DNA of 7,513 bases, from NCBI GenBank assembly GCA_023394015.1, contig JAEXBL010000283.1, positions 1 through 7,513 on the forward strand. Direction: 5' to 3'. This DNA is from Pseudomonadota bacterium (GTDB taxonomy: Bacteria; Pseudomonadota; Gammaproteobacteria; Burkholderiales; Burkholderiaceae_C). The notes beneath the pieces were generated by a model, which was not told where the DNA came from, ran no database searches, and saw only the letters and a program-made list of their open reading frames with translations. Below are positions 1-7,513 of this stretch, piece after piece. The position numbers and the translations under genes were made by a program. Numbering within the stretch: the stretch's first letter is position 1; each line of letters starts with the position of its first letter.

Positions 1-351
1 GTGCTGGACACCGTGCCGGCCGTGGCCGAGGTGCTGCCTGCCATCGTGGCGGCGGCGGGCCAGCGCGTGCCGGTGCTGGCCGATGGCGGCATCCGCCGCG
101 GCACCGACGTGTTCAAGCTGCTGGCGCTGGGTGCCCGCGCGGTGCTGGTCGGCCGGCCGGTGCTGCACGGCCTGGCCGTGGCCGGCGCCAGCGGCGTCGC
201 GCACGTGCTGAACCTGCTGCGCGCCGAGCTGGAGGCGGCCATGGTGCTGACCGGCTGCCGCAGCCTGACCGACATCGACGCCGGCCTGCTGCGCAGCGTG
301 CCAGGGCCCTGGGGCATGCCGCCGGGCGGCGGCTTTCACCGCTCCGCCTGA
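1..351 (+). CDS. FMN-dependent alpha-hydroxy-acid oxidase/dehydrogenase, C-terminal fragment (5' end outside window)
   Basis: This is the C-terminal third of a TIM-barrel flavoenzyme of the L-lactate dehydrogenase / glycolate oxidase / mandelate dehydrogenase family, which oxidises 2-hydroxy acids to 2-oxo acids using FMN. The visible 116 residues contain the family's FMN-phosphate signature: LADGGIRRGTDVFKLLALGA at about residues 26-45, then VLVGRP at 48-53. In known members the Arg after DGG and the GRP segment hold the FMN phosphate. The tail LRAELEAAMVLTGCRSL (about 73-89) is also typical of the family. The first codon is GTG, but it is not a credible start: the fragment opens with LDTVPA, which in relatives follows directly after the catalytic His/Arg (HGGRQLD-type) motif, so that motif and the rest of the barrel lie to the left of the window. 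The exact substrate cannot be told from this end. An intrinsic terminator follows immediately. Confidence 0.88.
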   Translation: MLDTVPAVAEVLPAIVAAAGQRVPVLADGGIRRGTDVFKLLALGARAVLVGRPVLHGLAVAGASGVAHVLNLLRAELEAAMVLTGCRSLTDIDAGLLRSVPGPWGMPPGGGFHRSA

Positions 352-354
352 CGC

Positions 355-377
355 GCCACGCTGGCCGTGGCCTTTTT
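355..377 (+). terminator. Intrinsic terminator after the hydroxy-acid oxidase gene
   Basis: A perfect 6-bp stem, GCCACG (355-360) with CGTGGC (366-371), closes a 5-base loop CTGGC. One C and a run of five T (373-377) follow directly. It begins 3 bases after the stop codon of the upstream gene. The geometry is that of a Rho-independent terminator on the plus strand. It separates that gene from the ABC transporter downstream. Confidence 0.72.
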
Positions 378-399
378 CCCCATTGTTTCAACGTTCACC

Positions 400-405
400 A
401 AGGAG
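400..405 (+). promoter_or_regulatory. Ribosome binding site of the ABC substrate-binding protein
   Basis: AAGGAG lies 6 bases before the ATG at 412. It is the strongest Shine-Dalgarno sequence in the window and fixes the start at 412 rather than at the in-frame GTG at 367, which sits inside the terminator stem. Confidence 0.85.
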
Positions 406-411
406 TCATTC

Positions 412-1452
412 ATGCAGGCATTTCAACCAGGCAAGCGCACGCTCATTGCCATCGCCCTCGGGGTCGCGCTGAGCGCGGTCGGTCAGGCCCAGGCCCAGGA
501 CGCGGGCGTCGTCACCGTGTATTCCTCGCGCATCGAGCAGCTTATCAAGCCGCTGTTCGACCGCTACACCCAGGAGACCGGCGTCAAAATCCACCTGCTG
601 ACCGACCGCGGCGGCGCGATCGCCGAACGCCTGGCGGCCGAAGGCGCCGGCTCGCCGGCCGACGTGCTGCTCACCGTGGACATGGGCAACCTGTGGAGCG
701 CCGCCGAGCGCGGGCTGCTGCGCAAGATCGACGCGCCCACGCTCAACGCCAACGTGCCGGCCAACTTCCGCGACCCCGGCGAGCGCTGGTGGGGCCTGTC
801 GCGGCGCGAGCGCACGATCTTCTTCGACCCGGCCAAGGTCAGGCCCGAGCAGTTGTCGAGCTACGAAGACCTGGCCGACCCCAGGTGGAAGGGCAAGCTG
901 TGCCTGCGCACCGGCAAGCAGACCTACACCCAGTCGCTGGTGGCGATGCTGCTGGCCAAGCATGGCGAGGCCCGGACCGAGCAGATCGTGCTCGGCTGGG
1001 TCGCCAACCTGGCCACCGACGTGTTCACCAACGATGCCAGCCTGCTGCAGGCCATCGCCGCCGGCCAGTGCCAGGTCGGCATTGCCAACACCTACTACTA
1101 CGGGCGCCTGATCTCGCGCGACGCCGGCATCCAGGACAAGGTGCACCTGCTCTGGGCCAACCAGGGGCAGGGCAGGGACGGCGTGCACGTCAACCTCTCC
1201 GGCGGCGGCGTCACGCGCCACGCCAAGAACCCGGCGGGCGCACAAAAGCTGCTGGAGTGGTTGTCCTCGGTCGAGGCGCAGCAGGGCTACACCCACGGCA
1301 CCTTTGAAAGCCCGGTCAACCCGCGCGTGGAACCCGACGCCATCATCCAGGCCTGGGGCACCGGCTACGCCGTCAGCCCGCTGAACGCCGCCGACATCGG
1401 CGCGCGCCAGCCCGAGGCGATCCGCCTGCTCGACCGCGGGGGCTACCGGTGA
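412..1452 (+). CDS. Fe(III)-type ABC transporter periplasmic substrate-binding protein (FbpA/AfuA/FutA-like)
   Basis: A 346-residue periplasmic binding protein that would capture ferric iron, free or chelated, and hand it to the permease encoded next. The N-terminus is a classic Sec signal peptide: basic KR at 8-9, hydrophobic stretch LIAIALGVALSAVG at 11-24, and AQA before a likely cleavage near residues 28/29. The mature protein begins with the VTVYSSR strand (34-40) seen in the FbpA/FutA family. The hallmark is NTYYYGR at 226-232; in characterised members two adjacent tyrosines here coordinate Fe(III). Another conserved block is LCLRTGKQTYTQSLVAM (163-179). Cys164 and Cys220 are the only two cysteines and could form a disulfide (inference). 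The AAGGAG box sets the start. The stop overlaps the permease start by 4 bases, so translation is probably coupled. Family assignment is firm; iron as the ligand is likely but rests on homology. Confidence 0.9.
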   Translation: MQAFQPGKRTLIAIALGVALSAVGQAQAQDAGVVTVYSSRIEQLIKPLFDRYTQETGVKIHLLTDRGGAIAERLAAEGAGSPADVLLTVDMGNLWSAAERGLLRKIDAPTLNANVPANFRDPGERWWGLSRRERTIFFDPAKVRPEQLSSYEDLADPRWKGKLCLRTGKQTYTQSLVAMLLAKHGEARTEQIVLGWVANLATDVFTNDASLLQAIAAGQCQVGIANTYYYGRLISRDAGIQDKVHLLWANQGQGRDGVHVNLSGGGVTRHAKNPAGAQKLLEWLSSVEAQQGYTHGTFESPVNPRVEPDAIIQAWGTGYAVSPLNAADIGARQPEAIRLLDRGGYR

Positions 1453-3089
1453 GCGCCGTGCTGCCGCGCCCCGGCGTGGCAGCGCGGCCGGGCTGGGGTG
1501 GCGGCTGGGCGCTGGCGCTGCCGGTGGCGCTGCTCACGCTGATCCCGGTGGCCACCGTGCTGGGCGTGGCCCTGGCGCCGCAGCAGCAGGTGTGGGCGCA
1601 CTTGCTGCAGCACGTGCTGCCGCGCGCGACGCTCAACACCGCCGTGCTGATGGCACTGGTCGGCCTGGGCGTGCTGTGCGTGGGCGTGCCGCTGGCCTGG
1701 CTGACGGCCCTGTGCAGCTTTCCGGGCCAGCGCTTCTTTGCCTGGGCCCTGATGCTGCCGCTGGCCTTTCCGGCCTATGTGCTGGCCTTCGTGCAGATGG
1801 GCCTGTTCGAGTACGCCGGCCCGGTGCAGATCCGCCTGCGCCAGTGGTTCGGCGGCAGCGACTGGTTTCCCGAAATCCGCGGCAGCCTGTGGGGCACGGT
1901 GCTGGTGCTGTGCATGGCCTTCTACCCCTACGTCTACCTGCTGGCGCGCAACGCCTTCGCCACCCAGGGCCGGCGCGCGCTGGAGGTGGCGCGGCTGCTG
2001 GGCGAGAGCACGCCGCGCGCGCTGTGGCGCGTGTCGCTGCCGATGGCGCGGCCGTGGATCGCCGGCGGCCTGGCCCTGGCGTGGATGGAAACGCTGGCCG
2101 ACTTCGGCGCCGTGGCCGTCTTCAACTACGACACCCTCACCACCGCCTTGTACAAGGCCTGGTTCGATCTGCACAACCTGCATGCGGCGGCGCAGCTGGC
2201 GGCGCTGATCGTGCTGCTGGTGCTGGTGCTGATCGCGGCCGAGCAGCGCGCCCGGGGTGGCCGCAGCTACCAGGTCGGCAGCCGCGATGGCGCGCGCATC
2301 GTGCTGCGCGGCGGGCAGCGCTGGGGCGCCTTCGCGCTGTGCGCCGGCGTGTTCCTGCTGTCCTTCGTGATACCGATCGTGCAGCTGCTGGTCTGGGCCG
2401 GCACGGTCTGGCGCGAGGAGCTGGAGCCGCGCTACTGGGACTTCGCCCGCAACACCGTGGTGCTGGCGCTGGGCACGGCCGGCATCGCCACCGCGCTGGC
2501 GCTGCTGCTGGCCATCGTCCGGCGCCGCCACCGCGACGCGGCCACCGCCTGGACCGTGCGCCTGGCCGTCACCGGCTATGCGCTGCCGGGCGTGGTGCTG
2601 GCGGTGGGCGTGTTCATCCCCATCGCCTGGCTCGACAACTGGCTGCTGGCCTGGCTGCGGCCGCTGGGCTTCGAGGGCGTTCAAATCCTCAAGGGCAGCG
2701 TGGCCACCATGCTGCTGGCCTTGTCGGCGCGCTTTCTGGCCGTGGCGCACCACGCCGCCGACAGCGCCATGCAGCGCATCACCCGCACCCAGGAGGACAG
2801 CGCGCGCCTGCTGGGCGCTGGCGGCCTGGCGCTGGTGCGCCGCCTGTACCTGCCGATGCTGCGCGGCGGCCTGCTGACGGCCTTCCTGATGGTGATGGTC
2901 GATGTGATGAAGGAGATGCCCATCACCCTGATGACCCGCAGCTTCGGCTGGGACACGCTGGCGGTGCGCATCTTCCAGCTGACCACCGAGTCGATGTGGG
3001 AAAACGCCTCGGTGCCGGCCCTGCTGATCGTGCTGGTGGGGCTGCTGCCGGTGGCGCTGATCATCCGCCAGGCCGATGCCGGGCGCTGA
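1449..3089 (+). CDS. Fe(III)-type ABC transporter permease, fused two-domain form (FbpB-like)
   Basis: A 546-residue inner-membrane permease that would pass the bound substrate into the cytoplasm. It is a tandem fusion of two BPD_transp_1-type halves, with about 12 hydrophobic segments (roughly 20-42, 62-85, 97-119, 146-167, 203-225, 246-265, then 293-320, 335-357, 371-395, 413-433, 472-490, 521-540). Each half carries the cytoplasmic EAA loop that docks with the ATPase. The first is EVARLLGESTPRALWRVSLP (179-198); the second is EDSARLLG at 449-456 with YLPM at 467-470. The length matches the usual 520-560 of iron(III) permeases of this class. The start is GTG within GTGA, whose TGA ends the preceding gene; a G-run at 1438-1442 may act as a weak ribosome site. 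The two EAA loops require an ATP-binding partner, but no such gene follows: the next gene is convergent. Confidence 0.92.
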   Translation: MSAVLPRPGVAARPGWGGGWALALPVALLTLIPVATVLGVALAPQQQVWAHLLQHVLPRATLNTAVLMALVGLGVLCVGVPLAWLTALCSFPGQRFFAWALMLPLAFPAYVLAFVQMGLFEYAGPVQIRLRQWFGGSDWFPEIRGSLWGTVLVLCMAFYPYVYLLARNAFATQGRRALEVARLLGESTPRALWRVSLPMARPWIAGGLALAWMETLADFGAVAVFNYDTLTTALYKAWFDLHNLHAAAQLAALIVLLVLVLIAAEQRARGGRSYQVGSRDGARIVLRGGQRWGAFALCAGVFLLSFVIPIVQLLVWAGTVWREELEPRYWDFARNTVVLALGTAGIATALALLLAIVRRRHRDAATAWTVRLAVTGYALPGVVLAVGVFIPIAWLDNWLLAWLRPLGFEGVQILKGSVATMLLALSARFLAVAHHAADSAMQRITRTQEDSARLLGAGGLALVRRLYLPMLRGGLLTAFLMVMVDVMKEMPITLMTRSFGWDTLAVRIFQLTTESMWENASVPALLIVLVGLLPVALIIRQADAGR

Positions 3090-3105
3090 CGGGCCAGGCA
3101 AGAAA

Positions 3106-3128
3106 AACGGCGCCACCCGGGCGCCGTT
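3106..3128 (-). terminator. Intrinsic terminator of the aminotransferase gene
   Basis: A perfect 9-bp stem, AACGGCGCC (3106-3114) with GGCGCCGTT (3120-3128), closes a 5-base loop. Read on the minus strand, the stem ends in a run of five T and then CTT, as expected for a Rho-independent terminator 24 bases past the aminotransferase stop. On the plus strand the stem is followed by GGGG, so it should work poorly or not at all as an intrinsic terminator for the permease gene coming the other way. Confidence 0.8.
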
Positions 3129-3151
3129 GGGGTGCGCGGGGCACCGGCGGC

Positions 3152-4348
3152 TCAGATCACCTGGGCAATCGCCTGGCAGACGTGGCCGATGTTCTTGTCG
3201 TTCAGCGCGGCCACGCACATGCGGCCGGTGTCGGTGCCGTACACGCCGAATTCGCTGCGCAGGCGCTGCATCTGCTCTTTGCTCAGGCCCGAGTAGCTGA
3301 ACATGCCCACCTGGGTGGTGATGAAGCCCATGTCCTGCTGCACGCCGGCGGCCTTCAGGCCATCCACCAGCTTCTGGCGCATGGCCTTGATGCGGGTGCG
3401 CATGCCGGCCAGTTCGTCCTCCCACTGCGCGCGCAGCGCCGGGTCTTCCAGCACCATCGCCACCACCGCGCCGCCGTGCGTGGGCGGGTTGCTGTAGTTG
3501 GTGCGGATGATGATCTTGAGCTGGCTCAGCACCTTGTCGGCCTCTTCCTTGCTGGCGCAGACCACCGACAGCGCGCCGACGCGCTCGCCGTACAGGCTGA
3601 AGCTCTTGCTGAACGAGGTGGAGACGAAGCACTGCAGCCCGGCCGCGACGAACTCGCCGATCACCGCGCCGTCCTCGGCAATGCCGTTGGCGAAGCCCTG
3701 GTAGGCCATGTCGAGGAAGGGCGTCAGGCGCCCGGCCTTCACCACCTCGATCACCTGCGCCCATTGCGCCGGCGTGAGGTCGTAGCCGGTGGGGTTGTGG
3801 CAGCAGGCGTGCAGCACCACGATGGTGCCGGGCGCGGCGGCTGTCAGGTCGGCCAGCATGGCGTCGAAGTTGACCCCGCGCGTGGCGGCGTCGTAGTAGC
3901 GGTAGGTTCCGACCTCAAAGCCGGCCTGGGTGAACAGCGCGCGGTGGTTCTCCCAGCTCGGGTCGCTGATCAGCACCTTGGCGTCGGGGCTGAGCTTTTT
4001 CAGGAAGTCAGCGCCGATCTTCAGCCCGCCGGTGCCGCCCAGCGCCTGCACCGTGGCCACGCGGCCCTGCTGGACGACCTCGGAATCGGCGCCGAACACC
4101 AGCTTCTTCACCGCGCTGTCGTAGGCGGCGATGCCGTCGATGGGCAGGTAGCCGCGCGGCTTGGGCGCGTCCATCAACGCCTTCTCGGCCGCCTGCACGC
4201 AGGCCAGCAGCGGCAGCTTGCCGTTTTCGTCGAAGTACACGCCCACGCCCAGGTTGACCTTGTGGGGGTTGGTGTCGGCGGCGAACTGCTCGTTCAGGCC
4301 CAGAATCGGGTCGCGGGGGGCCATTTCGACGGCGGAAAACAAAGACAT
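3152..4348 (-). CDS. Class I aromatic/aspartate aminotransferase (AspC/TyrB family)
   Basis: A 398-residue cytosolic, PLP-dependent aminotransferase, the usual length for the AspC/TyrB subgroup I-alpha. It would exchange amino groups between 2-oxoglutarate/glutamate and aspartate or aromatic amino acids. Key residues are visible: Trp132 in SDPSW (PLP stacking), Asn185 in HNPTG, Asp213 and Tyr216 in FLDMAYQG (pyridine ring contacts), Lys248 in SFSKSF (Schiff-base lysine) and Arg256 in GERVG (phosphate). Arg282 in IIRTNYSNPP is the side-chain carboxylate binder, equivalent to Arg292 in the pig numbering. Arg376 in TGRMCVA is the alpha-carboxylate binder. The reading frame runs open upstream to 4510, but the family N-terminus (MSLFSAVEMAPRDPI) begins at 4348, with an AGGA 9 bases upstream (4358-4361). 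It is divergent from uvrB. Whether aspartate or tyrosine/phenylalanine is preferred cannot be read from sequence alone. Confidence 0.93.
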   Translation of the reverse strand: MSLFSAVEMAPRDPILGLNEQFAADTNPHKVNLGVGVYFDENGKLPLLACVQAAEKALMDAPKPRGYLPIDGIAAYDSAVKKLVFGADSEVVQQGRVATVQALGGTGGLKIGADFLKKLSPDAKVLISDPSWENHRALFTQAGFEVGTYRYYDAATRGVNFDAMLADLTAAAPGTIVVLHACCHNPTGYDLTPAQWAQVIEVVKAGRLTPFLDMAYQGFANGIAEDGAVIGEFVAAGLQCFVSTSFSKSFSLYGERVGALSVVCASKEEADKVLSQLKIIIRTNYSNPPTHGGAVVAMVLEDPALRAQWEDELAGMRTRIKAMRQKLVDGLKAAGVQQDMGFITTQVGMFSYSGLSKEQMQRLRSEFGVYGTDTGRMCVAALNDKNIGHVCQAIAQVI

Positions 4349-4475
4349 GGCGGTCAATCCTGTGCGGTGGAAGAGGGCAGGCCAGCCGCGCGCGGCGGGG
4401 CCGGGCGGCCCGCATGCGCTACGCTGGAGGGAAAACCCTTGAATTTTAGCGGCCCGCCCCGACCCGTTCTTTCGT
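4349..4475. promoter_or_regulatory. Divergent intergenic control region between the aminotransferase gene and uvrB
   Basis: This 127-base gap must hold the promoters of both genes. On the minus strand TAAAAT (4443-4448) matches the -10 consensus at five of six positions, but I see no convincing -35 at 16-18 bases. The part nearest the aminotransferase is strongly self-complementary: CCGCGCGCGG palindrome at 4386-4395, and GGGCC/GGCCC hairpin at 4398-4411. A small AGGG-AAAA-CCCT hairpin lies at 4428-4439. No LexA-like CTGT-N8-ACAG site is visible. The only A+T-rich patch is 4432-4448, about 30-45 bases before uvrB. Confidence 0.4.
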
Positions 4476-6584
<2,109 letters not shown>

Positions 6585-6599
6585 GGCCGCGCGCGGCGA

Positions 6600-7232
6600 T
6601 CAACCCACGCTGAGGTTGTTGGTCACCGACTTCACGCCTTCCACCTCGCGTGCCAGGGTGGCGGCGCGCTCCTTGGCGGCTTCGGTCGGGGCCGGGCCGG
6701 TCAGGGTCACGGCGCCGTCCTTCGTGTCGACGTTGATGCGCAGCGCGCTCAGCTCGGAGTCCTTGGCCAGCTTGGCGTTGACCGAGGCGGTGATGGCCAC
6801 GTCGCTGGCCAGGCCGGCGGCATCGCGCGCGCCTTCCTTGATGGCTTCGCCTGCCCGGGCGGCGCCTTCCTTCAGTTCGCGGCCGGCTTCGGCGGCGCTG
6901 GCCTGGATGTCCTGGCCGACGGCGGCGATGTCGCGGCCGACCTCTTGCGCGGCGGCCTTCAACTCGCGACCGGCCTGGGCGGCGTCCTCTTTCATTTCCT
7001 GGCCCGCGGCGGCGATGTCACGGCCCGCTTCCTGGGCCTCGGCCTTGAGCTCGCGGCCGGCTTGCGCCGCATCTTCCTTCAGTTCGCGGCCGGCCTCGGC
7101 CACGTTGGCCGCGGCCTGATCGACTTTCTGCTCGGCCTGTTCCTGCTCGCTCTTGCTGCAGGCGGCCAGGCCGGCCGCCAGCGCGACGGCCAGGGCGATC
7201 GCGGCGGGGCGGGTGTGGAGGGGGTGCTTCAT
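6600..7232 (-). CDS. BON-domain lipoprotein with 11/11/7-residue Ala/Gly/charged helical repeats
   Basis: A 210-residue predicted lipoprotein. Residues 1-24 form a lipoprotein signal peptide with lipobox LAAC (22-25). Cys25 would be lipidated, and Ser at +2 argues against inner-membrane retention under the E. coli Lol rule, so an outer-membrane anchor facing the periplasm is likely (inference). Residues 45-146 are built of 11-residue units of the pattern A-x-A-G-R-E-L-K-x-x-A, with two 7-residue interruptions. They are rich in Ala, Glu, Lys and Arg, recalling LEA-like or hendecad coiled-coil helices. The C-terminus (about 143-210) is a BON domain, with RINVDTKDGAVTLTG including its conserved central Gly179 and the closing GVKSVTNNL. 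BON domains, as in OsmY and Kbp, occur in envelope or osmotic-stress proteins. The start has GAAAGG 6 bases upstream (7239-7244). A second BON gene lies 60 bases upstream on the same strand. The exact function is unknown. Confidence 0.88.
   Translation of the reverse strand: MKHPLHTRPAAIALAVALAAGLAACSKSEQEQAEQKVDQAAANVAEAGRELKEDAAQAGRELKAEAQEAGRDIAAAGQEMKEDAAQAGRELKAAAQEVGRDIAAVGQDIQASAAEAGRELKEGAARAGEAIKEGARDAAGLASDVAITASVNAKLAKDSELSALRINVDTKDGAVTLTGPAPTEAAKERAATLAREVEGVKSVTNNLSVG
6795..7100 (-). repeat. Coding repeat: hendecad units with a 29-residue (87-base) higher-order period
   Basis: Residues 45-146 of the BON lipoprotein split into ten units. Eight have 11 residues and start at 45, 56, 67, 85, 96, 114, 125 and 136; two have 7 residues and start at 78 and 107. 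The block 11+11+7 occurs twice in tandem, as residues 56-84 (bases 6981-7067) and 85-113 (bases 6894-6980). My hand alignment of the two 87-base copies gives 64 identical positions, so the duplication is old but still visible at DNA level. AGRELK recurs four times at the protein level. Confidence 0.82.
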
Positions 7233-7238
7233 GGTGGA

Positions 7239-7244
7239 CCTTTC
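7239..7244 (-). promoter_or_regulatory. Ribosome binding site of the BON lipoprotein
   Basis: On the minus strand GAAAGG lies 6 bases before the ATG at 7232. It supports this start, which also gives a complete lipoprotein signal peptide. Confidence 0.65.
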
Positions 7245-7292
7245 AGGGTTGACAAAGGGTTGGGGAAAAGGGGTGGGGCTCGGCCGGCGCCA

Positions 7293-7513
7293 TCAAGGCG
7301 CTAGCACGTCGATCCGGTTGCGCACGGCCTGCACGCCATCGACGGCGCGGGCCAGCGATTCGGCCTTGGCGCGCGCCGCGTCGGACGCCACGCTGCCGCT
7401 CAGCCAGACCTCGCCGCGGGTGGCTTTCACCTGCACGGCGGCGTAGCGGGCGGCATCGTGCTGCGCCAGTTGCGCCTGCACGGCCCGGGCCACGGCGGCG
7501 TCGGGGGCAGCGC
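7293..7513 (-). CDS. BON-domain protein, C-terminal fragment (5' end outside window)
   Basis: The reading frame stays open from its stop at 7293-7295 to the right edge, giving about 73 residues and no reliable start. A GTG at 7493 is in frame, but coding-like sequence (PDAA) continues upstream of it, so I treat the gene as truncated by the window. The visible part is one BON domain: a helix with AVQAQLAQHD, then VQVKATRGEVWLSGSV with the conserved glycine, a second helix rich in Ala, and the closing GVQAVRNRIDVL. It resembles the BON domain of the downstream lipoprotein in layout, but the two have clearly diverged. The 60-base spacing and shared strand suggest one transcription unit read right to left. 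Whether it carries a signal peptide or more BON copies cannot be seen. Confidence 0.8.
   Translation of the reverse strand, partial: AAPDAAVARAVQAQLAQHDAARYAAVQVKATRGEVWLSGSVASDAARAKAESLARAVDGVQAVRNRIDVLAP

Noticed and set aside
367..411. Upstream GTG start for the substrate-binding protein
   Set aside because: The GTG lies in the terminator stem and would place 15 extra residues before a normal signal peptide. AAGGAG is correctly spaced for ATG 412.
406..1296. 296-codon minus-strand frame antisense to the substrate-binding protein
   Set aside because: The plus-strand gene has a signal peptide, a ribosome site and family motifs; the antisense product has none.
1443..3764. Open minus-strand frame of 773 codons antisense to the permease
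   Set aside because: The translation is Gln/His/Arg/Gly-rich with no recognisable domain, and it overlaps the permease and the well-supported aminotransferase. It is a base-composition artefact.
4349..4475. SOS/LexA box ahead of uvrB
   Set aside because: The only CTGT (4360-4363) has no ACAG partner 8 bases later, so the site is not supported.
6795..7100. Possible CRISPR or tandem DNA repeat array
   Set aside because: The periodicity (33 and 87 bases) follows codons of a helical protein repeat. The copies are diverged and there are no unique spacers.
6616..7304. Plus-strand frames opposite the BON lipoprotein
   Set aside because: Their repeated Ser/Ala/Arg pattern is just the complement of the hendecad repeat. 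The minus strand gives a lipobox, a ribosome site and a BON domain.

Overview
The window is a very GC-rich stretch (roughly 70% G+C by eye, with strong G/C preference at third codon positions). Gene content and protein style suggest a betaproteobacterium of the order Burkholderiales, plausibly Comamonadaceae. The main support is a UvrB of betaproteobacterial flavour divergent from an AspC/TyrB-type aminotransferase. The taxonomic call is inference; no rRNA or other marker is present.

Layout, left to right. (1) Bases 1-351 hold the C-terminal end of an FMN-dependent alpha-hydroxy-acid oxidase/dehydrogenase, closed by a good intrinsic terminator (355-377). (2) Bases 412-3089 hold a two-gene ferric-iron-type ABC importer operon: a periplasmic binding protein and a fused 12-helix permease that overlap by 4 bases. 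No ATPase gene follows. (3) A convergent aromatic/aspartate aminotransferase lies on the minus strand (3152-4348). Its own terminator sits in the gap at 3106-3128. (4) After a 127-base divergent control region comes full-length uvrB (4476-6584), the damage-recognition helicase of nucleotide excision repair. (5) Two BON-domain envelope proteins lie on the minus strand. One is a complete lipoprotein (6600-7232) with an unusual 11/11/7-residue repeated helical region. The other is cut by the right edge (7293-7513).

The parts look like ordinary chromosomal housekeeping and transport genes: iron uptake, amino-acid transamination, DNA repair and envelope stress. Nearly every base is accounted for; the only non-coding gaps are 60, 62, 127, 15 and 60 bases long. 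I found no mobile element, CRISPR array, RNA gene or clear evidence of an undescribed multi-gene system. The most original object is the repeat-bearing BON lipoprotein. The ABC importer lacking an adjacent ATPase is a second point worth checking.
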